From positions 126,630,970-126,694,969 of the forward strand of contig CM043962.1 of NCBI GenBank assembly GCA_014529385.2: a stretch of 64,000 bases of DNA. Reading direction: 5' to 3'. Source of the stretch: Adiantum capillus-veneris. Its lineage: Eukaryota; Streptophyta; Polypodiopsida; Polypodiales; Pteridaceae. Both the position numbers and the translations under genes were made by a program. Under the pieces are notes generated by a model. That model saw only the letters and a list, made by a program, of their open reading frames with translations. It made no database searches and was not told the DNA's origin. Of the stretch, positions 33,990 to 43,567 are shown in pieces. Position 1 is the stretch's first letter; the number at the start of each line of letters is the position of its first letter.

Positions 33990-34562
33990 TACCCCCCTCT
34001 TGAAATCTCAAACGTCCTCGTTTGCATCTATGTCGTACATGCTTACTGTCAACACTGATGTATTCAACACCTGTCGACACATATACGACACATACATGCT
34101 CATTGTCAACCCTGGTGTATTCAACACCTCGTCGACTCATGTATTGCCTGCGTGTGAACCCTGTCCCAATGACATAGTGGTAGCTTCGCACTCTGCCATT
34201 GTTTTGAGTCACTAACTTTCCAATGACAAAATGGTAGCTGCACATTTTGCCACTGTCTTATAGTACACGTTGGATCCCGTAACACTTTCGAGCATACCCA
34301 AACCGACAGTTTAAGAATGCAGTTACACATGTACTCTTCAATAGAAGCAATCACTGTATCCTTGACAAACTGACAAGAAATACTCACTTCTATAGCACTA
34401 ACCAAACTTTTGGACATTTCATAAGAGCAATTGCCAAACTGACAATCTGTACAGCTCTAACATTCATGTAACAGGTATTTCATTTGAGCTCACTTTAAAT
34501 ACCATGTACATCATTTGTTTCAGAAGCCATTGTCACACTGACAATCCATGTAGCTTTGAAAC
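33990..34562 (-). other. G4 3' untranslated region with short direct repeats
   Basis: Non-coding. At 34030-34140 two units share TACATGCT-ACTGTCAAC-type sequence followed by TGTATTCAACACCT; at 34165-34255 two units share CCAATGACA-AGTGGTAGC-type sequence followed by GCCA-TGT. These look like old tandem duplications. Confidence 0.6.
33991..34001 (-). other. Polypurine tract of G4
   Basis: The minus strand reads AAGAGGGGGGT directly upstream of the 3' LTR TG. This is the plus-strand priming site. Confidence 0.88.
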
Positions 34563-37500
34563 TCAAGGGGTCAAGGTAGGTTGCAAATCGAAGGCTTCCA
34601 GGTAAAGTGATAACACAGTTGGTGACTCTGCAAGTTCACCTTCTTCCATCCACTTAGCATCCATTGGTGGATAGTTTCTGAACTTTACCAAGTAACGCCT
34701 AGCAACCTTGCCTTTCACTTTCCTTTCTTTGTGTGCCAAAATCTGTTCAGGGACCAAGATTTCGTCAAGTTCCTCGACTTCCGGCTGATCTTCAGCTGGT
34801 ATATCTTCTGGCACATCACCCACATAGGGTCTGAGAAGACTCACATGAAACGCATTGTGAATCTTCCAACTGTCAGGCAATTTCAGCCTATATGCAACAT
34901 CACTGATTATGTCGCACACTTGAAAAGGCCCATAGTAACGCATGCTGAGCTTTGGAAACACTCTTTCCTTGCCCTTCATCTTCTTTAACCTTGCCTTTTC
35001 AAAGCGTAAAAGCACCCAATCACCAAGTGAATATACCACTTCACGACGGTGACGATCAGCTGCTTTCTTTTGCTTTGCCTGAGTCCTTTCTAAGGCCACT
35101 TTGACCTTCTTGTACATTTCATCCATGTCCTGAACATACTTATCTGCTTCAAATATCTTGTCCTTTGTATGCAGTATGGGAGGAACTTTCTTGCCACCTT
35201 CAACTATTTCAAAAGGTGCCTTGCCAGTTGATGAATGCACTGTATTATTGTATGCATACTCCACCAATGGCAAATACTGCTCCCACTTTCCTTTATGCTC
35301 TGACACATAGCACTTCAGCAGATCTAGGACAGTAGAATTTGCCTCTTCTGACTGCCCATCTGTTTGAGGATGAAATGACGAAGAGAATTTGAGCGTGGTA
35401 CCCATATTCTCAAACAAGCCTTTCCAGAACAAACTAGTCATGCGTGGATCACGGTCGCTAATAATCGACTGTGGCATGCCATGATACTTGAAAATATTGC
35501 TCATAAACAAGCGTGCCATCTGATCTGGCTTTATCTTCTTCCTGACAGGAATAAAATGAGCCTGTTTGCTGAATCTGCAAATAATGGTCCAAATACCATC
35601 ATTTCCTGTCTGCGTTCTTGGAAGATCAAAGATAAAATCCATAGCAATACTTTCCCATGGTTTATCTGGAATAGGTAGTGGTTGCAATAACCCTGGTGCC
35701 TTTTGCCTGTCAAACTTGACCTTTTGGCATATTAGGCATTCTCGCACAAAGGCATCCACATCCCTTCTCAATGTAGGCCAATAGAAGAATGTCTCTACCG
35801 CTTTAACTGTAGCATCAATACCACGATGCCCTGCATACGGTGGGACATGACTCTCTTCCATAACTTTGCGTCGCAATGGCTTTGTGACACACAATCTGCC
35901 ATGCATCATCATGAACCCATCTTTGAGAAGATAGTGTTCATGACGTTGTCCATCCATTAGTTGCTCGAAGACCCTTGCAAAATCTTCATCATTTGCATAC
36001 TGTTCTCTCATATCATCAAGTTCATGATGATAAGGAATCGACACAGCTGAAATTTGTGGCTTCCTTGACAAGGCATCAGCCACAACGTTCTTCTTGCCTT
36101 CCACATGCACAATCTGAAAATGGAACATGGACAAGATATTTGCCCATCGCATATGCTTTTCAGATAATTTTGTCTGTGTCAAGAAGTATCGCAAGGTCTG
36201 ATGGTCCGTTTGGACAACGAAATCTGCACCTAGCAGGTAGTGTTTCCAACTTAAGAGCGCATAAATCACAGCCAGTAACTCTTTCTCATAGACCTGCATG
36301 GTCATCTCTGGCCCTTGCAAAATTCTGCTCTCATAGGCTACTACCCTGCCATCTTGCATTAGCACAGCACCAATGCTACTACCGCAGGCATCACATTGGA
36401 CCACAAATGACTTCCTAAGATCTGGCAACACAATGACTGGATCCGAAGTCATCTTTTCCTTTAAGAGATTAAAAGCTGAAATCTCTTTTTGTGTCCATCT
36501 AAAGGTGACTGCCTTCTTTTGAAGAGCATGTAAAGGTGAAGCAATCTCAGCGAAATTTCGGATAAACCTTCTGTAATAGGAGCATAGTCCCAAGAAGCTT
36601 CGGACATCATGCACCGTCTTCAAATTTGGCCATGACTTGATCGCTTCAACTTTTGCAGGATCCATTCTGACACCATCCTTTGAGACAATGTGTCCCAGAA
36701 AGTGAATCTCTTCCAGAAAAAACTCACTTTTCTTTGCATTGATGAGCAACCTATGACTGCGTAGCTCTTTGAACACAATGGCCAAGTGATGCCTATGCTC
36801 CTCTTCATTCTTTGAGTAGACTATCATGTCATCAAAGAATGTACCAACAAACTGCTGGTGTGGACGGAAAATTCTGTCCATCATCCTATTGAACCTAGCA
36901 GGAGCATTTGTGAGACCAAAGGGCATCACTAAAAATTCGTAAAGGCCAAACGTCGTTCTAAAAGCAGTCTTGTGCACATCCTCTGATCTAATGCGGATCT
37001 GATGATACCCACTCTTTAGATCTATCCTGCTAAACATAGCTGCTCCTTCTAATTTGTCCATAATATCATCAATTCTAGGTATAGGAAACCTATTCTTGAT
37101 GGTATTCTTGTTCAGTGCACGGTAGTCGATGCACATACGCCATGAGCCATCCTTTTTCTGCACCAACAACACTGGAGAACAGAATGGAGATGAACTGGGC
37201 TGAATCAGCCCCTTTTCTAACAGCTCCTGTACTTGGCCCATTATCTCTTTCTGCTGAGCCGCACTAACCCTGTACGGAGGCTTATTTGGTGGGCTACTGC
37301 CTGGCACCAAATCTATCGCATGGTCCTCGGGTCTCTCTGGCGGTAATTGAGACGGTAATGAATCGGAAAAGCAGTCACTATACTGTTGTAAAAACATTGA
37401 CCTTTCTTTATCTAGCACAGATAAATTTGATTCATCACAATCTGACACTTCACGTGCAAAAACCAAGTACGCAGAAAGATGCTTTTTCATTACAGAAGTA

Positions 37501-39677
37501 ATAGCAGAAGCTGATACAGTAGGAATAGACTCCCCTTTAAGCTTTACATCCAGAATGTGAGTCTTTCCCCTGCTCTGTACAGTGATCTTTTTGTTGTAGG
37601 CATCCATGATTCCCTGTACACGAAATAACCAAGGAATACCTAACAACACATCACATCCGTCCAGTGGCATGATGTAAAATTCTTCAGCATCTACATAGGA
37701 CTGGATATGTAGACGCAACTTTCCGATGATGGGTGTCACAGCCTCTGTATGGCCAGGACATGCCAAACCTGCCTCTGCTGTATACCCCATCTCTTCAGGT
37801 CTGATTCCCAACTTTGAAGCCAATTCTGGGGAAATGAAGTTGGCTTTGGCACCTGGATCAAAGAAGATAAGCACTGTTTGATCCCTAACCTTTCCCCATG
37901 CTCTGCAAAGCTCACTTGCATCTGAATTTGGCTTGTCGCCCACCATATCTGGCACTAGACCAGCCATGGGCTTCTTTCCTTTCTTGTCTTCCTTGTCTTC
38001 AGAATCAGCTGGCCTTTTCTTTGTAGGACAGTTGTAAGCGATGTGGCCAGGCTGCTCACATATAAAGCATTTATTCTCTGTCCTCAGGACCTTCTTTTGC
38101 TCTTCTGACTTGCGAGGAAAACGTCTTTTCCATTTCTTTGCTGGTCCTTTTTCTGATTCAGCCGTAGCTTTGTCTTTCCCTGCGTTGGCTGACTCCTGAG
38201 TCCCTTTAGGAGCCTCATTGGGAACGTGCTTCTTGGCTGAATTTTTCTTGCCTGATCCTGCCTTGACGCCAGTGTTAAATTCACAATCTTCTCCCTTGAG
38301 CAAACCATTGCCAGTGTTTGCTACCTCGATGAGCTGCGTCAAAGTAGTGACTTTTGTCTTCGTACAGTACTTTCTCAATCCTTTAGGTAGGCCACAACAG
38401 TATTTTTCAATCTGTTCTGTCAATGGCACAAACCTATAGGAAGTTACTGGAAGTAGAGCTTTCCAAAACTTCCGATTGTAATCATCCAGATTTCTGCAAG
38501 TGGCAGCATTAAGCTGGTGCCATTCTGTCATGACATCTGCTTCGAAATCATCAGATAACCATGCTGCTGCAAAAATCTGCTTGAAGTAAATCCATGTGGA
38601 CGGAGCTTGCCCTTGAAGCAATAAAGTTGTCCACCATTGTCCCGCATTCCCTGTCAAGAAAGTGGCTGCCTTGCGGACCTTTGAAGCCTCTGTAAAGTTT
38701 CCCCCTGCATAGGCCTTGTCAAACTGCTGGAGGAATGAAAGAGCCTTCTTCCTGTCATCAAACCCTGTAAAGGTCGTGAATGACACTCCTTTGCCACCTT
38801 CTTTGTACGGAGTTGGCCTCTCCAGCGGCGTTAAATTGTCATATGGAAGTGACTGAAACATGGGAACACTATTAGGGTTCATTTGTGTTCCTTGGCCGCT
38901 ATTAACTTGACCTGGAAATGCCATATTTGGCTGCTGATTTGTAATTCCAGCCATACCAAAATTTGCTTGTGGCATCCCAAATTGTCCCTGAGTGCTTTGA
39001 AACCCTGGTTGCATACCCATGACACTGTACATGGGGTTAGGCATCATCGTTTGAGCACCCCCAAACACTGTTCCTGGCGTATAAAACTGATTTCCAGGTG
39101 CATGACCAGCCATGCTCTGAAATACCGATCCACCTCCAAAATAGCCAGGGTGTACTGAAGGTGGTGGGAAGACCTGTTGCATAGCCTGTAAGTTGCTTCC
39201 CTGCCCATTAGAACCAGCTATAGGCTGTTGAAAGGTGGCGGGCTGAATTGGTACAGCTTGAAAAACTGGCATCTCAGCCACCTGTTCTTGCACCTTAGGC
39301 ATACGTTGTGGAGACTGCATGTTCTCCGTCAAGTGTACAGGTGTTTCCATTGACTGTGCGGTATGAATCACCTGTGTTCGAGCCTTAACAGGCTTTTGAA
39401 TATGATCCAGTGACCCAACTTGCTGAGACGGAACAGGAGGTTGCAGAAAGGCTAAAAACCTTGGGTTCTGCATTACTTGTGTGAACATAGCCACAGCAGT
39501 AGCCAACTGGGTCCTGAATATATCATCATCAGTCTGTGGTGGTCTTGAGGACTCACCCACTTCATGTGTCTGTTGACCCTGTGAAGAGGAAACCTCTTCA
39601 GTCACATCATCTGGTCTGTCAGCCATAATTACAATTCCCTGTGTCTCGTCTATGATCCCCTGTGTCTTCAAGCCCAA
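34563..39677 (-). CDS. gag-pol: G4 Gag-Pol polyprotein (intact)
   Basis: 1,704 codons, from the first ATG 57 bp inside the 5' LTR; M18 (MADRPDD) is a possible alternative start. Domains: Gln/Pro/Met-rich N terminus; gag core (about 290-460, FTTFTGFDDRKKALSFLQQFD...QWWTTLL); CCHC knuckle CFICEQPGHIAYNC (537-550); protease site FFDPGA (D607, Pro in place of Ser/Thr); RT with VQKKDGSWRMCIDYRALN and FFDDMIVYS (D949-D950); RNase H (FVVQCDACGSSIGAV); integrase finger GHRGID...CLICQ (H1284), catalytic D1347 (AMDF), SDRDPRM, TDGQSEEANS; chromo-like C terminus (about 1630-1695, RYLVKFRNYPPMDAKWMEE). All parts for autonomous transposition are visible. Confidence 0.95.
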   Translation of the reverse strand: MGLKTQGIIDETQGIVIMADRPDDVTEEVSSSQGQQTHEVGESSRPPQTDDDIFRTQLATAVAMFTQVMQNPRFLAFLQPPVPSQQVGSLDHIQKPVKARTQVIHTAQSMETPVHLTENMQSPQRMPKVQEQVAEMPVFQAVPIQPATFQQPIAGSNGQGSNLQAMQQVFPPPSVHPGYFGGGSVFQSMAGHAPGNQFYTPGTVFGGAQTMMPNPMYSVMGMQPGFQSTQGQFGMPQANFGMAGITNQQPNMAFPGQVNSGQGTQMNPNSVPMFQSLPYDNLTPLERPTPYKEGGKGVSFTTFTGFDDRKKALSFLQQFDKAYAGGNFTEASKVRKAATFLTGNAGQWWTTLLLQGQAPSTWIYFKQIFAAAWLSDDFEADVMTEWHQLNAATCRNLDDYNRKFWKALLPVTSYRFVPLTEQIEKYCCGLPKGLRKYCTKTKVTTLTQLIEVANTGNGLLKGEDCEFNTGVKAGSGKKNSAKKHVPNEAPKGTQESANAGKDKATAESEKGPAKKWKRRFPRKSEEQKKVLRTENKCFICEQPGHIAYNCPTKKRPADSEDKEDKKGKKPMAGLVPDMVGDKPNSDASELCRAWGKVRDQTVLIFFDPGAKANFISPELASKLGIRPEEMGYTAEAGLACPGHTEAVTPIIGKLRLHIQSYVDAEEFYIMPLDGCDVLLGIPWLFRVQGIMDAYNKKITVQSRGKTHILDVKLKGESIPTVSASAITSVMKKHLSAYLVFAREVSDCDESNLSVLDKERSMFLQQYSDCFSDSLPSQLPPERPEDHAIDLVPGSSPPNKPPYRVSAAQQKEIMGQVQELLEKGLIQPSSSPFCSPVLLVQKKDGSWRMCIDYRALNKNTIKNRFPIPRIDDIMDKLEGAAMFSRIDLKSGYHQIRIRSEDVHKTAFRTTFGLYEFLVMPFGLTNAPARFNRMMDRIFRPHQQFVGTFFDDMIVYSKNEEEHRHHLAIVFKELRSHRLLINAKKSEFFLEEIHFLGHIVSKDGVRMDPAKVEAIKSWPNLKTVHDVRSFLGLCSYYRRFIRNFAEIASPLHALQKKAVTFRWTQKEISAFNLLKEKMTSDPVIVLPDLRKSFVVQCDACGSSIGAVLMQDGRVVAYESRILQGPEMTMQVYEKELLAVIYALLSWKHYLLGADFVVQTDHQTLRYFLTQTKLSEKHMRWANILSMFHFQIVHVEGKKNVVADALSRKPQISAVSIPYHHELDDMREQYANDEDFARVFEQLMDGQRHEHYLLKDGFMMMHGRLCVTKPLRRKVMEESHVPPYAGHRGIDATVKAVETFFYWPTLRRDVDAFVRECLICQKVKFDRQKAPGLLQPLPIPDKPWESIAMDFIFDLPRTQTGNDGIWTIICRFSKQAHFIPVRKKIKPDQMARLFMSNIFKYHGMPQSIISDRDPRMTSLFWKGLFENMGTTLKFSSSFHPQTDGQSEEANSTVLDLLKCYVSEHKGKWEQYLPLVEYAYNNTVHSSTGKAPFEIVEGGKKVPPILHTKDKIFEADKYVQDMDEMYKKVKVALERTQAKQKKAADRHRREVVYSLGDWVLLRFEKARLKKMKGKERVFPKLSMRYYGPFQVCDIISDVAYRLKLPDSWKIHNAFHVSLLRPYVGDVPEDIPAEDQPEVEELDEILVPEQILAHKERKVKGKVARRYLVKFRNYPPMDAKWMEEGELAESPTVLSLYLEAFDLQPTLTP

Positions 39678-39709
39678 AACTGCCCAAGGCTCACTTCTAT
39701 GGGAAAAAG

Positions 39710-39734
39710 TGATTTAATCCCGTCGATGGAACCA
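39710..39734 (-). other. Primer binding site of G4 (not the tRNA-Met type)
   Basis: The minus strand reads TGGTTCCATCGACGGGATT directly inside the 5' LTR. Its complement ends in ACCA and resembles the T-arm and acceptor end of a tRNA, but not initiator tRNA-Met, which the other LTR elements here use. I cannot assign the isotype. Confidence 0.7.
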
Positions 39735-41212
39735 TGAAACCGGCCTGTTCAATCCAAAAAGGGCGGTAGACTTTACTTTAAACCTTGATTTAGCTTTCAC
39801 CCATTATTAGTCGTCTATTTTACCTGTACTTTCAAGACACAACAAAGGGGAGAGGGATACAGGCTGCTAGATTGCACCTGTATGAGTAGACGGACACCAG
39901 ATTGGCCCCTAACTTAGGCGCCCCTTTCGGTATTTCTTTATTGTTCAAAAGAGGGAATAAACGCTGTGGTTCCCTACAAGCTGCCCCGCACAAACTCGGC
40001 TGAATTTCCACTGTTCCAGCCTGATTTCGGCAGCATAACTGTACTAGAACCCTTCACGGTCAGTATTCCCACGCATTGACTGACTTTCCCGACGCATACG
40101 GGCACTTTGCAAAACCTGGCGAGAATCTGCAGCACGCTGAATTCTCTGTTTTCAGCCCTGAAAATGCGCCAGATCGCCTGTACAGCGGTCCCCTTGCGTC
40201 CCCGAACCTCCTGGGGGTATTAGGGTCCGTTTAGGGCCAAAACCCTAAACCTGCAAAAATACACAGCAGGCTGTAATTCACTGTTTCGGGCTCCGTTTCG
40301 CGTGCCGGTCGCATCCCTAGCAAGTCCTCGAGCTCCCGCACCTGTAGGGCTACTTGCCCTTTGAATCGGACGAGATTTCTGGCGTGAAACCTCTCCGAAT
40401 TCACCTGTACCTGCGGGGGGATTAGCCGCTAGCTAATCCAGTACCTGTGCAAGAGGCTCTTGCCTCGGCAATCGCGCATGAACCCACACAACTGTACATT
40501 GGTCAAATGAAAAGCCCACTAGAGGGGCATAACATACTGCCAAAGGGGAGAGAGAGGGCAGTGCGTAGCGTGCAGGGCATCACTCCTGGCACCGCACTGT
40601 GCATAAGAGGGAAAGCAAGCACTCCATAGCTCTTAACCTGTGACAGAGACTTGCAAAATGAGCCTCCCAGCTATAAATCACGTTTTTGCCTTCTCTATAA
40701 GTAGTAAACTGGCCTCAGAGTGCCAAGTGTCACTCATTTGTGCATTTTCCCGCTTTAGACCCTCGGGTCTAAAAATATCTCACCTGCAGCCTCTGTTGAC
40801 TTGGCCACAGAGTAACAAAATGATCCCCATGTCAAACTGCACGTAATGACGTGAAGACATTTTCAGGTCCCAAAATAGCAGTTCCCTAAATTGTAGGAGA
40901 TGCTGCCATTGTATCTTTCTAGGTCATCCGACCCTCTTTGTACACTGCGGCCACATCCAGAACTGAAATGTAGCCTCTGTAGCAAAGGATTCCACTTTGG
41001 CTAGTCAATGACCCCACTTGGCTAACCATAGTCCTTGTCCAACCTTAGTGCTCTCTTGCCCTCAGGCCTGGACTCCCTCTGGACAGTTCCACACTAGCTA
41101 TGCAATGCAGGGCAGTTAGATTTCCCGAGGGGTGTTTCCAAAAAGTGAAAGTAAATAGATAATAAGAAAGAAATCAACAAAAAGGATAGATAGTAGTCAC
41201 ACGCTGGTGACA
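39735..41212 (-). repeat. 5' LTR of gypsy G4
   Basis: 1,478 bp, apparently identical to 32512-33989. Followed on the plus strand by the second CCTCC (41213-41217). Confidence 0.95.
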
Positions 41213-42819
41213 CCTCCTGATAGGTTTGTTCCATCTATGAACTATGTCATGTTGACTGATTGCAATGAGCCTTCATGTTACAAGGAAGCAGTGCAAATGA
41301 AGGACTCCGGGAATAGGCAATTGGCCATGCGGTCAGAGATGACAGCTCTGCATAAAAACAAGACATGGAAGCTAGTTAAATTACCACACGGCAAAAAGGC
41401 TCTACCTTTGAAATGGGTTTACAAGTATAAGATCACCGCTCATGATAGTCAGCCAAAGTACAAAGCAAGGCTTGTTGCCAAGGGCTTTAAGCAAGAACAA
41501 GGCATTGACTTTGAGGAAGTCTTCTCTCGGTGGTCAAGATGACTACATTGAGATGCTTTCTTGCATTGGTTGCCATATTAGATTTGGTGTTGCACCAAAT
41601 GGATGTCAAGACAGCGTTCTTGCATGGTGATTTAGATGTGGAAATTTACATGCAGCAGCCAGAAGGGTTTGTTTAGAAAGGCAAGGAAGATTGGGTATGC
41701 CAGTTGTTAAAGAGTCTTTATGGCTTAAAACAATCACAGAGGGCATGGTACCATAAATTCCACAAGTTTATGCTTTCTCAAGGCTACAAACGTAGTGAGT
41801 TCGATTACTGTCTATATACAAAGAAGGCTAAGGATGGTAGTTGGCTGATCCTTATTTTGTATGTGGATGACATGTTGATTGCTGGCAAGCACTTGGAAGA
41901 AATTTCAGCTTTAAAGTCAAAGAGGGCAAAATCATTTGACATGAAAGACATGGATGAGGCAAGTCATATACTTGGTATGCACATTGAGAGAGACAGATCA
42001 AAGAAGTTGATTTGGTTATCTCAAACAGAATATATTGACAAGGTTTTGCAACGTTTCAATATGGAGAAGGGAAAGGCACTGAGTGTTCCATTGCCACCAT
42101 ATGTGAAACTTAGCAAACAAGATTGTCCTGTGTCTGAGGAAGAAAAGGCTGAAATGGATAAGATTCCATATGCGTCTGCAGTGGGTAGTTTGATGTATGC
42201 AATGATCGCTACTCGCCCAGACATTGCATTTGCAGTGGGAGTAGTAAGTCGATACATGTCAAACCCAGGCAAGAAACATTGGGAGGCAGTGAAAGGAATA
42301 TTGAGATACCTGAAAGCTACAAAGAGTATGCGTATATGCTATGGGAGTCGGGAGCTAAGTGTAAAGGGTTTTACAGACTCAGATTATGCAAGTGACTTAG
42401 ACAACCGAAGGTCTACGTCAGGGTATGTCTTTACATTGGCTGGTGGAGCAGTATCATGGCGTTCTAGATTACAAGATTGTGTTACTCAGTCTACTACAGA
42501 GGCTGAATATGTTGCAGCATCAGAGGCATGCAAAGAATCAATTTGGCTTAATCGACTAGTAACAGATTTGGGAATCAAAGAAGAGATGCTTGTGTTATAT
42601 TGTGATAGTCAAAGTGCTATACAATTGACTCGCAATCCACTTTATCACTCAAAGACAAAGCATGTGGATGTGAAGTATCATTTCATCAGGGAAATGCTCG
42701 AGGATAAGCAACTTCAGCTTGTCAAAGTTCACACCACAGAAAATCCTGCTGATCTACTTACAAAAGGACTTCCCTCAGAGAGCTTTGCGCATTTTCGCAA
42801 GCAGTTAGGTGTAGGGTAG
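41213..42819 (+). pseudogene. pol: copia Cp2 RT and RNase H
   Basis: Resumes the Cp2 frame after G4 with [65 protein letters not shown], a frameshift near 41525, [13 protein letters not shown], a stop at 41674, LLKSLYGLKQSQRAW, and catalytic LYVDDMLIAG near 41860. RNase H: FTDSDYASD, TTEAEYVA, YCDSQSAIQLTRNPLYHSKTKHVDV and the terminal ENPADLLTKGLP. The last 371 codons (41704-42819) are open. Two lesions in RT and the upstream breaks prevent a full product. Confidence 0.93.
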
Positions 42820-42908
42820 TACATCACTTCTCTACATCTCTTGTATATTAGCTTGTATAGTAGCTTCTCTCACACTTAAAGTACCACATTGGACTTTAAG
42901 TGGGAGGT

Positions 42909-43098
42909 TGTTGGGGTATAAAGCCCAATGTGGTCGCCCAGGTAAGTGTGCGGGCCGCCAGGTATGTACACATATTCTTTTGTAAAAACATAATAAGAAC
43001 TCACTATGCTCTACACATTACAGTAGAGCAAGTTCACCATATCGTCGTGCTCTTCTTCTCGCACTCTCTCGCGTCGCACTTCCGCTCGTACTCCTTCA
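42909..43098 (+). repeat. 3' LTR of copia Cp2
   Basis: 190 bp, TGTTGGGGTATAAAG to ACTCCTTCA, preceded by the purine tract TTAAGTGGGAGG. Its partner is the inverted 192-bp LTR at 54842-55033: about four substitutions and one 2-bp indel apart. Flank AAAAG (43099-43103), against GAAAG at the partner. Confidence 0.9.
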
Positions 43099-43567
43099 AA
43101 AAGGGAAGGCCGAGATGCCTGAGACCACACCTACCTCCACCATTATTAATATGACCATTGAGGAAGAGCAAAAAAGGAAGAATCGGGCTCTGCATGTGCG
43201 GGTCACAGGAGTCAAAGACAAAGAGAATGTAGATGAAGAAGTGAGGGAACTGCTACAACGCATGGGCATCATAGAGCCTACTCACACAAGTGCATGGAGA
43301 GTGGGCAAGAAAGGAATTGACGAGAAGGGAAACGTAAAAACTATGGCACTTATTCTCCGCTTCCCGAATATAGAAATAAGGTAAGAAGTTCTAAAGAAGA
43401 GGCCAACTCTTAAGAAAACCGGTATTTTCCTGGGAGATGACCTTACATTGGCACAAGTGGCACACATGCAAGAGTTGATGCCAGAGATCAGGGCAGCAAG
43501 AGAAAAGGGGAAAATCGCCTTTTATAGAGGAGGGAAAGTAGTGGTTCTGGAAAAGCGCTCATCATGA
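43099..43567 (+). pseudogene. LINE-TC copy 2 ORF1, 3' half
   Basis: The frame starts directly at the Cp2 LTR end (KKGKAEMPETTPT) and continues with the RRM-like part (ALHVRVTGVKDKENVDEEVRELL, ALILRFPNIE), a TAA at 43381-43383 where copy 1 has a sense codon, and the C-terminal domain (GIFLGDDLTLAQVAHMQELMPE). Stop TGA at 43565-43567, followed by CGG and by ORF2 in the same frame. The 5' half is inverted at 55034-55466. Confidence 0.87.

Larger units (their letters stand above)
32512..41212 (-). mobile_element. Young Ty3/gypsy chromovirus-like element G4
   Basis: 8,701 bp on the minus strand: two 1,478-bp LTRs, a PBS at the 39734 end, one gag-pol ORF of 1,704 codons with no stop, a 573-bp 3' UTR, a polypurine tract, and a perfect 5-bp CCTCC duplication. 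Apparently identical LTRs and an open ORF mean a very recent insertion. The host site is the pol gene of copia Cp2, whose reading frame is restored exactly if G4 is removed. Confidence 0.96.

Noticed and set aside
36000-36418. 147-codon plus-strand ORF
   Set aside because: Antisense to the intact G4 RT/RNase H coding sequence, with no family features.
39710-39734. A tRNA gene fragment
   Set aside because: Only about 20 bases resemble a tRNA 3' end, and the position next to the LTR makes it a primer binding site.
42021-42272. Minus-strand ORF in the Cp2 RNase H region
   Set aside because: Shadow frame of the open RT/RNase H coding sequence.
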